Counted from the stretch's first letter, positions 51,501 through 61,121 are shown. The stretch is 64,000 nucleotides of DNA from Luidia sarsii (GCA_949987565.1 OX465105.1:20818841-20882840), one strand, 5' to 3'. The notes: generated from the sequence alone by a model not told the origin. Numbers and translations are program-made.

Positions 51501-53282
51501 GATATTAAGCATTATTATACAAAATGAATATTCCAAATGAAGGGGAATCTGAAATATTGTAAGCAATGCTAATCAATTTGAGAATTGCTAATAAATTTCC
51601 AGTTTTTCATTTATTTGTTGGACTTAAAATTGTGATGATATAATAAAGGACCCAGCATTTCCAAATTCCAATCAAGCAGAACTTTTCAAGAAGACCAAAT
51701 TTCAATTAACAATGCTGAGCAAAAACAATAAATTGTGAAATGCAAAAGTGTGACTTAGTCAGTCGAAACAAAAAACAATCGGAATGAAAAATTTAGGGGT
51801 GAGGAAAAATCCCAGCAGGACCTTCAACAGATGAATATCCAGGAACGATGTGAAGTTTGAAAAGTCAGGCTTTCAAACTTCAATCTTCAAAAAGTGAGGC
51901 CTGTTATCTTTTAGTTTTAATCCAGGTTCAGGTAGGACCATACTCAAACTCGAATGCTTTCTTGTCTAGATAACAGTTGACAAAGTTGACGATCAGATGC
52001 ACTACCATTACCAAAAATGTACAACTTGTTTCAAAGTATTTCATTGGGCGCATGGGCCAAGTTGCTGGAGGTTGGGCATGAAATGGAGAAGAAAAAAAAC
52101 ACTCCTAGTCCTAAATATACAAAGCATTATAATTTGTTGACTGAGAGGTGGTATTACCACTACCGGGTACTACTTCTACACTACAGTGATGTACTACCGG
52201 TATACATGGTATAGTAGTATACTGATTCAGTGGTGCAAGGTACATCATGGTACAGGTGTGTGTACATGAACTTGAAAGCCTTTCATAAAAGTACAATACA
52301 AGTGCATGTCAATGCAATCAATAAAAAAACGGCCCTGAATTTTCGGAGGCTCGGGGTCAAATGCACACAGACTGACAGACAGTTCATGATTTAAAAGAAG
52401 GTTATCGCTAGTCCGAGTAACTTTGATCCGACACCGGACAAATCACCCTTTTTTCCGAAGCATACCAAGGGGGTGACCTACTGTGGCTACACATTTCTAA
52501 GGTGGTGTGGTCACTATAACTCTGGACTTAGTCTCTTGGGTGGGGAACTCTACTGCGTGGAGGGTGGCAAGAGAAAACTATGTGAAGGGTGACCAGAGAA
52601 AGTGCACTACGGAATTCAGTATATTTAATTCACTCTATGTAGTTGTGGAAGGTTTGCTGTGACACCATGTATCTCTTGTCTTTCAAGAAGAGTGGCTCTC
52701 AGAGCCACACTTCAAAGTTCATGTACAGCATACATGGTGTCACCGCAAACCTTCCAAGTTCAACTTTCCACCACGCAAACCTTAGTTCAAGTTCAAGTTC
52801 AAGTCTCATCCATCTTTTTTGTATGCTTGTGGAAAGTACGGAAATAAATGTTGTATTGAAAAAATAAAGTTACAATTGGGGCTTACACCCGATCCTTCCA
52901 AATTTCGAAGAAAAAAAAGGGTGACATGTCGGGTCCAGGTTATCGCCTATCGCCGGTCAATACAATGAACACATGGTCAACAAAATCAACAAAACTGGCG
53001 AGAAAAAAAGAAAGAAAAGAAAGCTCACCCTGTCTGCTGGAGATTGTCCGTGAAATTTCCCCAGGCCACGCTGGTATCGGGGTGGCAGCCGTCCACGAAG
53101 TCTAGCTCCATCGTGGCCGGGTTGATTCGCACCGAGGCGCAGCCGCCCGGTGCGGCCGGCCCGGGCACAGTCCGGTCGGCACCCGCTGCCGTCGCCACCG
53201 CCGCCGCCGACGGCAAGCAGACGAGAACTTGAAGTTGAAGAATCAGAAAACTGGCCAGGAAAACCGCCCCGCGAGCAGCCAT
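42382..53282 (-). CDS. PLBD: Phospholipase B-like lysosomal Ntn hydrolase, complete
   Basis: Ten exons on the minus strand: 53282-53029, 50799-50556, 50369-50275, 48694-48477, 48030-47936, 47623-47463, 46640-46545, 45357-45205, 44297-44138 and 42552-42382. They give 548 codons, within the PLBD1/PLBD2 range. These are glycosylated lysosomal proteins of the N-terminal-nucleophile hydrolase fold, activated by self-cleavage before a cysteine. Seen: N-terminal signal peptide (FLASFLILQLQVLVCL), AYAAGLVEGYL, the nucleophile motif GHCSALIKLLPG (Cys228), SYSSMLRI, TTIGNANPDLW, NNEWMVVDYKQF, SARSDLNPMNGTYPF and a C-terminal HMGHPDYFNFDPVKVVW. Sequons include N76-F-T and N98-D-T. Exon phases vary, and every split codon restores a family residue (for example G-W after exon 1, T-Y-N after exon 6). 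The choice between PLBD1 and PLBD2 is open, with PLBD2 favoured by the LLPG/NTW-like blocks. Confidence 0.92.
42560..43435. other. PLBD intron 9, first part
   Basis: No repeat family or extra exon recognised beyond the (CA)n near 42555-42575. Confidence 0.4.
43440..43645 (-). mobile_element. tRNA-derived SINE (family 2), full copy
   Basis: The minus strand reads AGCTCGGTGGTCAAGTGG (A box), GTCGCAGGTTCAAATCC (B box), then a body with GCTCGGGC/AAATTTCAGGC, GGGCAAAGCAGTGGGC and the tail GGGCAAACCCTCATTGAATT...ATGTTATATCTATGG. The tRNA part has an extra arm like tRNA-Ser or tRNA-Leu. Confidence 0.7.
43840..44060. mobile_element. Foldback GGTTTGC(A/G)GTGACACC element
   Basis: Left AGGTGTGCGGTGACACCGTG, right CATGGTGTCACTGCAAACC; internal AAGACGAACAGAGTATACTG. 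In PLBD intron 9. Confidence 0.6.
44138..44297 (-). CDS. PLBD: PLBD exon 9
   Basis: Acceptor GACCCTACAG, then (R)YNDFQHDPLARCNC...ENAISARSDLNPMNGTYPF...GGSDMK, donor GTAGGG. Confidence 0.92.
44367..44548. mobile_element. Palindromic MITE (CGCAGTGGCTG family), copy
   Basis: CGCAGTGGCTGTTGTTACGG ... CGTAACAACAGCCACTGCG. In PLBD intron 8, with a sister copy 215 bp away. Confidence 0.85.
44560..44720. repeat. Dispersed repeat shared with 4180-4410
   Basis: GGCTCCGGCTTTGTCTCC, GGGAGGCCTTCGGCTTCATT and CAAGCTTCAACTTCAAC match the copy near the MED15 promoter. Confidence 0.5.
44765..44937. mobile_element. Palindromic MITE (CGCAGTGGCTG family), copy
   Basis: Same arms as 44367-44548, slightly shorter centre; same orientation of central text, so these are direct neighbours. 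Confidence 0.85.
45010..45185 (+). mobile_element. SINE family 2, diverged copy
   Basis: AGTCGCTGGTTCAAATCCCA (B box), GAGCTGCTTGCATTG, AAGCGCTAATAAAGCG and the tail GGGCAAACCCCTCATTGAAT. It ends about 20 bp from the donor of PLBD exon 8. Confidence 0.55.
45205..45357 (-). CDS. PLBD: PLBD exon 8
   Basis: Acceptor ATTGCTTCCAG, then (P)YFPTIFKNGGFEAQAQKYG...SPRANIFRR...MIKLM plus AG, donor GTGAGG. Confidence 0.9.
45480..46540. other. PLBD intron 7, nothing coding
   Basis: A TTTCAATCCTAGCAGGAAC motif lies at 45477-45500; an open frame at 45760-46161 lacks splice or family support. Confidence 0.4.
46545..46640 (-). CDS. PLBD: PLBD exon 7
   Basis: Acceptor TTTTCCCTCAG, then (T)YNNEWMVVDYKQFKPGQP...VLDQI plus CC, donor GTAAGT. 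Confidence 0.92.
46840..46915. mobile_element. Foldback copy of the TCCTAGCAGG motif
   Basis: GAGCCTGACCTTTCAATCCT, then GCCTTTGAGAGAGTTCATGC and TAGGATTGAAACATC: both orientations next to each other. Confidence 0.55.
46920..47425. mobile_element. piggyBac-like element, diverged copy
   Basis: Matches 26170-26581 in order (GGTGGAGGCT/AGTGGAGGCT, ACAATGGACC, CCCTTAACAAAAGCCAC, TTGAGCCAGG, TTACTGATTTATT) and ends CTATAAAGTGGTTAAG with the TTAA in place. A foreign foldback fragment (GGTGTCACCGCAAAC) is inserted at about 47255-47330. In PLBD intron 6. Confidence 0.6.
47463..47623 (-). CDS. PLBD: PLBD exon 6
   Basis: Acceptor CGAGGCAG, then VSMETTIGNANPDLWQYVKS...FSEHNSG plus AC, donor GTAAGT. 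Confidence 0.9.
47705..47790 (+). mobile_element. SINE family 2 tail fragment
   Basis: CGTCGAGCAAGGGCAAAA...CCCTCATTGAATTACATTCT, CCTTGATGCAAACATCATGTT. Confidence 0.55.
47936..48030 (-). CDS. PLBD: PLBD exon 5
   Basis: Acceptor CTATTTTGAAAG, then (S)LSVIPGREVSFSSYPGTILS, GDDFYIMGSGL, donor GTAGGT. Confidence 0.88.
48100..48375 (-). mobile_element. tRNA-derived SINE (family 1) plus flanking motif repeat
   Basis: 48195-48300 reads on the minus strand GGATGGCTTAGATGGGAGA (A box) and CGGGTTCAAATCCCGG (B box). It sits inside the CAAACTGCTCACTGACTAAA...GTCCTGCAAGGATCGAAA repeat, so it probably inserted there. Confidence 0.65.
48477..48694 (-). CDS. PLBD: PLBD exon 4 (nucleophile)
   Basis: Acceptor CTGTGTGCAG, then (L)LFQAGGDIEDIESALK...GHCSALIKLLPGNADLY...FRVSPK plus T, donor GTGAGT. 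Holds Cys228. Confidence 0.92.
48850..49010 (-). mobile_element. tRNA-derived SINE (family 1)
   Basis: Minus strand: GGATAGCTGAGATGGGAGA, GGGCTCATGTCTCGG, leader CTATCCCGGCAAAGACAAG. In PLBD intron 3. Confidence 0.65.
49559..49579 (+). repeat. Poly-G tract (about 21 G)
   Basis: Uninterrupted G run in PLBD intron 3, next to a GAGGAAGT trimer array (49529-49550). Length is likely unstable. Confidence 0.85.
49590..50265. repeat. 69-70-bp minisatellite, about ten units
   Basis: GGACCATCGAGACGGGCCAA recurs about every 69-70 bp from 49630 to 50185. The last, diverged unit (GGACAATCGAGGAGACTCAC) runs straight into the PLBD exon 3 donor. Open frames on both strands are repeat translation. Confidence 0.93.
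50275..50369 (-). CDS. PLBD: PLBD exon 3
   Basis: Acceptor TTGCCTTTTCAG, then MGLILDQVDGLKDGY...DIDPFGF plus CT, donor GTGAGT. A 69-bp minisatellite reaches this donor. Confidence 0.9.
50556..50799 (-). CDS. PLBD: PLBD exon 2
   Basis: Acceptor CATGCCCAG, then (G)WTHLSISTNPKYNDTFQAYA...NDPYFYQ, donor GTGACT. Confidence 0.9.
50820..51395. repeat. (CAC/CAT)n trinucleotide array
   Basis: ATCACCATC/ACCACCATC units, starting about 20 bp upstream of the PLBD exon 2 acceptor. His/Thr-rich and Val/Met-rich frames are repeat translation. Confidence 0.93.
51396..52400. other. PLBD intron 1, nothing recognised
   Basis: AT-rich; small palindromic TACCGGGTAC / ACTACCGGTATAC tract at 52150-52215. Confidence 0.4.
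52407..52945. mobile_element. GAGTAACTT foldback with a nested foldback inside
   Basis: Left end GTCCGAGTAACTTTGATCCG, CAAATCACCCTTTTTTCCGA; right end AAATTTCGAAG, AAGGGTGACATGTCGGGTCC. Between them, 52640-52770 is a complete GGTTTGC(T/G)GTGACACCATG foldback. Two families are thus stacked. Confidence 0.6.
53029..53282 (-). CDS. PLBD: PLBD exon 1 (signal peptide)
   Basis: MAARGAVFLASF...VDGCHPDTSVAWGNFTDNLQQT plus GG; donor GTGAGC. 84 codons. The frame is open upstream, but the hydrophobic leader and the GTGACCATGG context favour this ATG. Confidence 0.85.
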
Positions 53283-53640
53283 GGTCACGTCTGGACTGCT
53301 GGCTATCTCGGCAGTGTCAAACGTCGGCCCTTTTCTGTTCGGTGCCGGTCGCCGAAGTGACTTTTTTATGGCATTAATAAGACTTCTTGTTACGGAACAC
53401 ACGGGAAACGTACGCAGCAGACAAAACACAACGATGTGCTCTGTGCACGCATTCACTGCATTATGAAATAAACAGGTTCCCTGACTAGTCTGGCACCGCT
53501 AACCATTCTGGCAAAGGGTCGATCATTAACGCGATGCCGACGTTTGGGGGTATGACTAACAAAATGATCACGGGACTATACACCAGAAAACCGGGGGCGG
53601 GGCCCGTGGAAAGATGAGGGGTGTTATCCAACAATTTATT
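53283..53640 (-). promoter_or_regulatory. Probable PLBD promoter
   Basis: CpG-rich region around and upstream of exon 1, compared with AT-rich flanks. No core element assigned. Confidence 0.4.
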
Positions 53641-53890
53641 TCGAGGGCATGAAGTTTCGATCCTAGCACTTAGCAGGACCTTTCTAATAGGCCATTGAGG
53701 AAATGTCCTGCTAGGCCCCCTTAATTTTTTATATTCACATTTTCTTCATTTTTTGTCAGCAAGCAGTTTGCAACATTGTTTGCATTATAGACATAGGCCC
53801 TAAGTTAAAACATAATTAATAGATGGCCTGACATTTCGATCCTAGCTGGACCTTTGGTCCTGCTAAGATCGAAACGTCAGTAAGCAGTTT
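53641..53890. mobile_element. Two foldbacks of the CGATCCTAGCAGGACC motif
   Basis: 53645-53720: TTTCGATCCTAGCACTTAGC, AGGACCTTTC, then GAAATGTCCTGCTAGG. 53820-53882: ACATTTCGATCCTAGCTGG, then GGTCCTGCTAAGATCGAAAC. Each is a hairpin. Confidence 0.65.
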
Positions 53891-55738
53891 GCAACATTTT
53901 GGTGTATCACAAACATAGATGGTTAAAAATACACCCAGCGGAAATTAATAATAATTGTGACCCGGTACAGCATAATGAGGAATAACCCCACTTTTAAGAT
54001 TTTGATATTTTCCAATGATGTGAAAGAGTATACCATTAGCCTTCAAATGATATCAAAATATAATATCCTCTTATACTTAAAAATTCCGAAAATACAAAAA
54101 AAAAAAAATATTTGTAATCGAATTGTGAAGATCAGGCGATGTTTACTCAAAAGGTGTTTTGGTGGGATATTCTTCATGTCGTTGTGCCGGGTCACAATTA
54201 TAGTACTAGTAGACCCCCCCCCCCCCCGCAATAGATGATAGGCCTACATGGTAATGACTATAGGCTATTTCTGACCATTCATGAATTCATTCTTATTACC
54301 AAAATTTGGTATAGGCCTATCATGCAAAGTCTTGTTCATCCTGTGCATTTGTAACTTTTGGAGCGGTGTCTAGTACATTTGGAAAAACGCAATTTGGAAA
54401 AGCGTAGGCATCATAGGCCAATAGGCCTACATAGGTTCGGTCCGAACGAAGATGTTCCGAATGACACCATGGCGGAATCCTCCATGATGACACATATTGT
54501 ACTGCAGCTACTGTAGTGCACCCATGACTGATAATCTATAAAGCTCTATCTGATTATGTCAAGTATTATTCTTATTCCCGTTCAAGTTAAAGTTCAGGGT
54601 TTACCGTAACTTATCCAGTTTACTTTATAGTTCAACCATAGGTCATTATTATTCAACCGATCCTGGGTCTTTTACTTAGGGTGCGCTCACCTGATAAGCT
54701 TTCCGGGTCTGTCGGCAGTATCAGACGAATCGATGGTCCCTTTCGAAATCGACCGTAGTCCACGGATATTAATACTGGTCCATTTGTACTTTGCCCATGA
54801 AGGTTCGATCGAAGGGACCTTTTAATATCATGACCAAAATTTATACGTTTTTGATCATCAAATGATTTCTTTGTAAAACCATCCGAAGTAAGTGAAAATA
54901 TATATAGGCCTAGAGGCCCCTAAATGTCTGTCTTCTGTCCAAATATTTGGGAAAGGCATAGGCCTAATCAAAAGTAAGAAAATACCTTATTTTTCCATCA
55001 ATTTTAATTTTTGTCCGGAAATCGGGTGACGTGATCAATCCTCCACTATAAGGGACTGCCCAGTACACACGCTTAGAGTCCCTCTATAGACAGTGCATAG
55101 CGCCCTCATTGGCTTTAACATTATTTTCTTACTTGAAATGACGCGACGGCGGGGGCCGTAAAATCATATATTATTGCATAATTATAATAATGATTGTGAC
55201 GGCCCTGACGGCAGTAGGAAATAAAATTGACAGGTGAAAGTGACGTTTCGGCGTCGATGAGTATCAGATGAGAATCTGGACAGTATAGAATATTATATAA
55301 GCCCGCCCGTGTAATTAAACAATCCATTAAGCATGCAGACACTGCGCGTAGGCTTATAATTTCATTCTTTGCCACGGTATAGTACATTGTAATGTTGTTT
55401 CCTCCTGAAAAGAAAGCAAATGCTAATTTGATTTTCCTCGGGAAGGCAAACCACAATCATCGTGTACGCATCGTGTACATTGTATACGCAGTATTTCGAC
55501 CAAGTGGCATGGGGTTTCGGGGCAGGACAAAATCACGCGCATGACCGGTCGGAAGCACTGATCTCTATATTATAGTACTGTTTGTATTAGGCCATGTCCG
55601 AAACGGATATCCATTATAGCAACGGCTAGGGCTATCGTCTTCGCATGTCCGTGTATTTCCAAATAGGGGGGAACCTAGACCTGGCTCTAGACGCCCGTTT
55701 GGGACACGGCCTTAGGGGCCTAGACTAGATCTTAAAAG
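53891..55738. other. Intergenic between PLBD and PHETA, first part
   Basis: Poly-C (15-16) at 54217-54233 and several ATAGGCCTA palindromes. No exon-like block. Confidence 0.4.
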
Positions 55739-58110
55739 TTAGAGGGCCTGACGTTTCGATCCTAGCAGAACCATTCTCAAAGGCAAAGAGGGGGAAAGAT
55801 CAGTGCATGCAGCAAGGGCGGCCATTTTTCTTGGTTCGGTTGATTTTTTTTTGTATAATTATTAGAGGCCTATAATTATGCGCCATCATGAATACAAAAC
55901 AACAAAAATACGCGGCAAAGTGCAGCGTACGGTAATCGTTAGCTGCTTCGGTCTTTCCGAAACAGCTGCCTTGGGGTTCATCTCCTTATTCTGCCAAATC
56001 GTTACTGGACCCCTTATACTTTGGTTACCCGCCGGATCAGTCTTTACTTTCTCCAGTCGCCTCCAGACTTGTTGGGTGTAGCCATACAGCAATGCTCTAT
56101 GATGTATCCAATTAAAGCGGGGTCGGTTAATTTGGTGGCGGCGGCGCATGAGCCTGTGAGATCAAGCTTAGGAGAGTCAACAGGGAAAATCCTGGAAGAA
56201 TTTTGGATTTTGGGGGACACGGAACGGTTGGTGATTTCCAAAGCCAATCCCGGAGAAGATATATATACTCACTAGTCTTGTAGCAGGCGCCGCTTTGTCA
56301 ATCCCTCTGTCTCTACATACTGCGAAATTATTTAATTTTTTTTTTTAAATGCACCCCCCCCCCCAAAAGAAGAGACTATTGATTACACCACGCACTTGAA
56401 AGGGCATGACTTGCCAAGTCTGCATGGGGGATTCTGCACTTACCCCGTCCAGGAAACCGTGGGAGGGGCAGAGTGGCCGTTAGGGGCATTAGAAGGGGGA
56501 CAAGTTTATGGGGGAAGAGGTGCAGCTAATTAAGGGCCGGGGCTTCAGATTTCAAAACGCCGGAAGTTCAAAGCAACAGTCGCACAAGTTGGTGTGTGGG
56601 TATGTGTGAGTTTTTTTCTTCAAAACTGTGGTCAACTGACGCACATTCGTCCGTTCAAGTTCTTCTTCTTGGCACGCGCGCTATAGTCATCTGTGACGTC
56701 ACGGGCCAGACTGATAAGATGGAAGGGGGTGCCGGGATTGCGTCGCCGACAATGAGTTACAAGAAATCTCGACATAAGGGTCTGATTAAACCGGACAGGG
56801 TTTTAACAGTACAAGACAGCTCTTGTCGATACCTCTAATCTCTATGTCGATACAAGGCCTAATGAGTACTCTACTATATAGCTGGCTTTATACATGTAGG
56901 TCGACTGGAATTCAACGTGACTTGCGAACGATGGACCCATCTTGCTTTATCCTGGCCCTCCATGCTTTATCAGAGAGTGAATCGAGTCATGGAGGAATTG
57001 ATCGAGTCAAGTCTAATGGAAAACGTGTGTGCGGATGCAATTTTTATGAAGTTATGAAAGTAAACTAGATGTAGGGATGAAATAAGATACATACATTTTA
57101 AAGGCGTGATAGGTAAAATGACTTCATCGTTAGATTGGAGGGAAAGTTACAGTACATCCCCTCCCCCACCAAAAAAAGGAGAAGTGTCCACTGTCACCGC
57201 CCATTCATCCCCTTTCCAATTTTAGCAACAACACGGATGCGACTCCCCGGGTACCAGTCAACGGTATCAGATTAGATCTCATTTTTTGCGCAGCACGTGC
57301 TCAACGCAGGGGCGCCTGACACTGCCGATACCAGCGTAGTTTTTTGCGTGTGTATTTGTAGAGCGTTGACAGTCGCATTGCACTTTGCATGTACATGTAC
57401 ATGTACTGTACAGTACATAATTATACAGTACATGTAGTAAATGTACGCATGTGTAACTAGCTACATGTACTGAGTGACAGTACATGCACATGTAGTACTA
57501 GTAGGAACCACCGCTGTTCTTGCTAGTTGAGTCGTTACTTGACAGACTCCAGCCGAAAGTGATCGCCCTGATTGATGCTTCTCCCATGTCGACTGACACC
57601 CCGGAGTTGTCCACGACTTTGGCAGGCAGGCCGTCGACGGTGATTCATGGGCGCCCTTCTCCCAATTACGCCGGGGTAACCGAGTACGGAAACGCGGCAA
57701 TTGCACTTTTTTCGGGCAAAGTCAAGTGTTATTTTGGGTGGTCGTGATTACGGGCTACCCGCCCCCTCCCCATCATCCCACAAACCAAACCGGAATATCG
57801 TGTATTGAGACGACATTTTGCACTGGTCTGGTGGAATTTTGTGTGTGTGTTCAGTCTGTAGACGTACAGAAGAGTTGCACGTCACCCAGCTTGTCAGAAG
57901 TGCGAAGGCCTTCACGTACGCTGCGGGCCGGATGAACAATTACCCGTCAAGAACACAAGCACACATCAAGGCAGCTGTGTTTTGTGTGGTTTGTGTAATT
58001 GCGAACATGTTGACACTCCAAGCGAAAATCTGAAGTGAAGCCCTTTTTTTTTTAACCTCCCCCTTTTTTTCACCCCCGACACACGGAAGAAGTTCTGACT
58101 CTCGTTCGAG
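55739..58110. other. Intergenic and PHETA upstream region
   Basis: A GACGTTTCGATCCTAGCAGA motif is at 55748. CATGTACATGTACATGTACT palindromic microsatellite at 57388-57430. CpG density rises from about 57.5 kb and probably marks the promoter and 5'UTR of the PH-domain gene. Open frames at 55878-56275 on both strands have no family support. Confidence 0.4.
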
Positions 58111-59283
58111 ATGAAATTCAACGAGCGCAACGTGGCGTACTTTGCCTCTTGCAATTCGCCCATCGACAAAGAAGGTGTGCTGCTGAAACGCGGAGAGATC
58201 AACCGGGGTTACCAGCGGAGATGGTTCGTCCTGAAGGGGAACCTGCTCTTCTATCTGGAGAAGAAAGGGGACCGGGATCCCATAGGCGTCATCATCTTGG
58301 AGGGCTGCCGGGTGGAGCTGGCCGACAGCGAGGACAGCCAGTTCACCTTCCAGATCTCCTTCCCCGGCGAGGGGGCCCGGACCTACATCCTAGCGGCCTA
58401 CGAACAGGCCGACATGGAGGCGTGGATGCGCGCCCTGGCCTGCTCCAGCTACGACTACATGAAGGCCATGGTGGACGCGCTGCAGCGGCAGCTGGACGAG
58501 CTGACGCACGACGCCCACAGCGACGGCCAGCTGCGGCAGGGGCGCTTCTCCTACGTGACCACCGGCCACCCCGACGACCCCTGCCTGGAGGATGACATGG
58601 CCGACCCCCACAGCAAGCTGGGCATCTACGGCAAGGGCAAGACCGAGTCCCTGTCCCACCAGGGGGCGCCCCGCCCGAACGCGTTCCAGCGTAACTCGGT
58701 GCCGGCGGCCCAGTTCAGCAACCCTTCCTACGCCATCTGGGATCCGCTCGTCCCCGCCAACGACAACGCCTGCAAGAGCGCCTCGGGCAGCAGCAGCGGC
58801 ACGGAGCAGGGCAACGGGGCGCAGTCGCAGTTCTTCGTCGGGAACCGCCGGGCCGACAGCAACGACAACAGCACCGAGGAGCCGCTGACGACAATGACGA
58901 CGACGGACCCCATGGCCGCGCTGAGCCTCCGCGGCTCGGCCCCACCGCCCAGCAACTCGGCCACGGCCCCCGGCCGCACCCACGGCCACCACCACTCGGT
59001 CTTCTACGAGAACGTGGTGACGACGACGACCACCACCGCCTCGGCCTCGCCGCGCCCCCTGCCCCGCAGCGGCACCACCAGGGCCAAGTTCTTCAACAAG
59101 ACCTTCAACGCCGCGCCCCAGGGCGGCGGGACGGCCGTGGCCGCCCGGACGGCTCAGTCCATCTTCCACGACCGGGAGGTCCGCTCCTTCTCGGAGATGC
59201 ACGCCGAGTTTGGGATGCTCATCGTCAAGAAGATCAACGAGCACCGGCAGCGAAAAATGTCGTCGTCCTCCTCCTCCTCGTAA
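58111..59283 (+). CDS. PHETA1: Sesquipedalian/PHETA-type PH-domain adaptor
   Basis: Single uninterrupted frame of 390 codons, GC-rich, stop TAA at 59281-59283. The N-terminus MKFNERNVAYFASCNSPID is the family start, which fixes the initiator. The PH domain spans about residues 19-113: RRWFVLKGNLLFYLE, PIGVIILEGCRVEL, ARTYILAA and the closing Trp105 in EAWMRAL. A coiled, Gln/Leu-rich segment (116-135) follows. Residues 190-345 are low complexity (Ser, Thr, Ala, Pro). Near the C-terminus SFSEMHAEF provides an F&H motif (Phe360, His364), the feature by which these endosomal adaptors bind OCRL/INPP5B phosphatases. Family role: endosome-to-Golgi and recycling traffic. At 390 residues it is much longer than the roughly 250 of human PHETA1/2, because of the low-complexity insert. 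PHETA1 and PHETA2 are vertebrate duplicates, so the symbol stands for the ancestral gene. Confidence 0.88.
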   Translation: MKFNERNVAYFASCNSPIDKEGVLLKRGEINRGYQRRWFVLKGNLLFYLEKKGDRDPIGVIILEGCRVELADSEDSQFTFQISFPGEGARTYILAAYEQADMEAWMRALACSSYDYMKAMVDALQRQLDELTHDAHSDGQLRQGRFSYVTTGHPDDPCLEDDMADPHSKLGIYGKGKTESLSHQGAPRPNAFQRNSVPAAQFSNPSYAIWDPLVPANDNACKSASGSSSGTEQGNGAQSQFFVGNRRADSNDNSTEEPLTTMTTTDPMAALSLRGSAPPPSNSATAPGRTHGHHHSVFYENVVTTTTTTASASPRPLPRSGTTRAKFFNKTFNAAPQGGGTAVAARTAQSIFHDREVRSFSEMHAEFGMLIVKKINEHRQRKMSSSSSSS

Positions 59284-59852
59284 AGTTGTGCGCATGTGCC
59301 AGGTTTGCAAATTCCATGGAAACGGCCAGGTTTACCGAGAGCAAGTCAGCGCAATAGAGGGAGTTGCCACACCAACTTGACCCATTTGCTTCCAAGGATG
59401 TCTTTTGCCTTGAAATCCTTGAGTTGTGTATCTGTCTCTTTGGGTACATGTATGTTCAGACAACTTGCAGTTACTAGGTTTTCGCAGCGGGGGTTCGAGT
59501 AGCTGACTACTAAGTCCAAAATCACCTTACGTTCATAAGCTACCGCTGACACTGATGATTACGTAACCCACACTGGATGTGTGGGATGCCTGGGGTCATT
59601 GGGACTGGGTAAGCCTTATCCAAAGATAACACAGTGAGCTGTGGGTCGTAAAGGAACACCCATGTCCGGCAGGGTATGGGATCGGGACTAGACCCACTGA
59701 TTTTTAAGGCTAAGCTCAATCGGGTTAGCCTCGAATTTAGTCCAAAAAAAATTGTGTCAATACGATAACTTTTGTCAGTCTGGCTAACCAATTTATTCGA
59801 GTTTAGTCTTGAAGTTAGTCCCTCGTATGAACTTACACTTTGTGTGTTTTTT

Positions 59853-60090
59853 AAAGGCGGGTTATATTCACCTAGCAACGGTATTCTTCCCGCAAATGTT
59901 ATTCTGCTGGTCCCTTTGTCTGATTGTCCAATTGTTGTCACATCATGTTTTTATATGCATATTCACGTATGCTGTATACTATGACTTTGGCCAATCAGAG
60001 TAAAAAGTGTTCATGAATATGCATAGCATCAGCAGGAACGATCTCCAGGAAGAATGACGTTGCGGGGTGAATATAACCTGCCTTTTTTAA
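59853..60090. mobile_element. MITE with AAAGGCGGGTTATATTCACC termini
   Basis: Left AAAGGCGGGTTATATTCACC, right GGGTGAATATAACCTGCCTT; TTAA lies beside both ends. Internal GTCCAATTGTTGTCACATCA and AATCAGAGTAAAAAGTGTTC match the split copy at 11800-12275. Confidence 0.75.
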
Positions 60091-60346
60091 CTCCCTGTAA
60101 AAAAAAAAATCAGATTTTAGAGCCTGGTCCTCACACTTTAATTGGGCCAGAATTTTCTCAAAGGTCAAAGCTGAGGAAATTGCCTTCCCCGTTAATTAGA
60201 GCAAAGTTCCTATTCAGCTCCTCCGTGAGTGTTCACATTTAGTTTCTAGCAGTTCTCCTTGCCTAGCTGTCACATCAGTGTGTTCGATGTCTTACGTTGA
60301 GCATTGGGAACAGATTGACATTTTACACTGCACGCATAGCACAGCC

Positions 60347-60373
60347 GGGGGGGGGGGGGGGGGGGGGGGGGGG
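60347..60373 (+). repeat. Poly-G tract (27 G)
   Basis: Uninterrupted run followed by AGGGGG. The proline-rich minus-strand frame across it is a repeat effect. Confidence 0.9.
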
Positions 60374-60998
60374 AGGGGGTTCAAATTCAATGATGTTTCA
60401 TTCTTGGAGCTGTTCACAGCTGCAGTAAACAGAGGCTGAAGGAGAGGGGTGTCGGGGGTGGTTGGGGGATGGGTCAGGCCGGATATCAGTCCTCCACGAC
60501 AAAGGGTGCATAATGTAGGAGGTGTCAAGGCTGGCTCATTCAAATTCACATCATCGCTGACCGATCCTATTAGCCAGCTTGAGAGGTTGACGTTCGTGCC
60601 ACACAATTTATGCTGGGAAGCATGGACAGTTTTGTGCACTGTCAAATGACTCAGTCGCCGTAGTTGCTGTGCATTGCATGCCCCTGGGTGACTGTCCCAG
60701 ACAGGGCACCAAAAATGGGAGGGGGCTGGTTCGATTTTTGCACTAACTTTGTTCCATTTCACTTGAAACCATTCGCGGAAGCCAGTGTCTTTCAACCTTG
60801 TTCTAGATAATTGATAGAGAAGTGTCACTTCACTTTTGTACTGAACCTGAAGTATTGACATTATCTTTGGCTTGAGGTTAGATGTGACCTTTGAACTTTG
60901 ACCTCCCTTGCCAATACTATGGACCGCATGCACATACTGCACAGTTCATGTGATTAACTTGCCTCTGAGATGATGACATCAATAAAGTCTAATACAAA

Positions 60999-61121
60999 GC
61001 TCATCGTAACTTTCGATCAATCGCAAGACAATGAGCGATGCAAAGAAACCATACGGCCTATCGCAACTTACGATGCGTTATCCATCGCAAGTTGAGTTAC
61101 GATTCATCGTAATGCTTTGTG
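60999..61121. mobile_element. MITE with ACAAAGCTCATCGTAAC termini
   Basis: ACAAAGCTCATCGTAACTTT at the left, GATTCATCGTAATGCTTTGT at the right, with internal CGCAAGACAATGAGCGATGC and further ATCGCAA(C/G)TT repeats in both orientations. Confidence 0.65.

Larger units (their letters stand above)
59284..60986 (+). other. PHETA 3'UTR candidate, ending at AATAAA
   Basis: First plus-strand AATAAA after the stop that I find is at 60981-60986. A MITE and a poly-G tract lie inside, so the true 3' end may be earlier. Confidence 0.3.

Noticed and set aside
55878..56275. Overlapping frames on both strands between PLBD and PHETA
   Set aside because: No domain or splice context; both strands are equally open, which suggests composition rather than coding.
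58390..59310. 306-codon open frame on the minus strand
   Set aside because: It is the complement of the GC-rich PHETA coding sequence. The plus strand has clear domain motifs and this one has none.
60292..60942. 216-codon minus-strand open frame
   Set aside because: Low-complexity proline run from a poly-G tract and no recognisable domain; likely chance in the 3' flank of PHETA.
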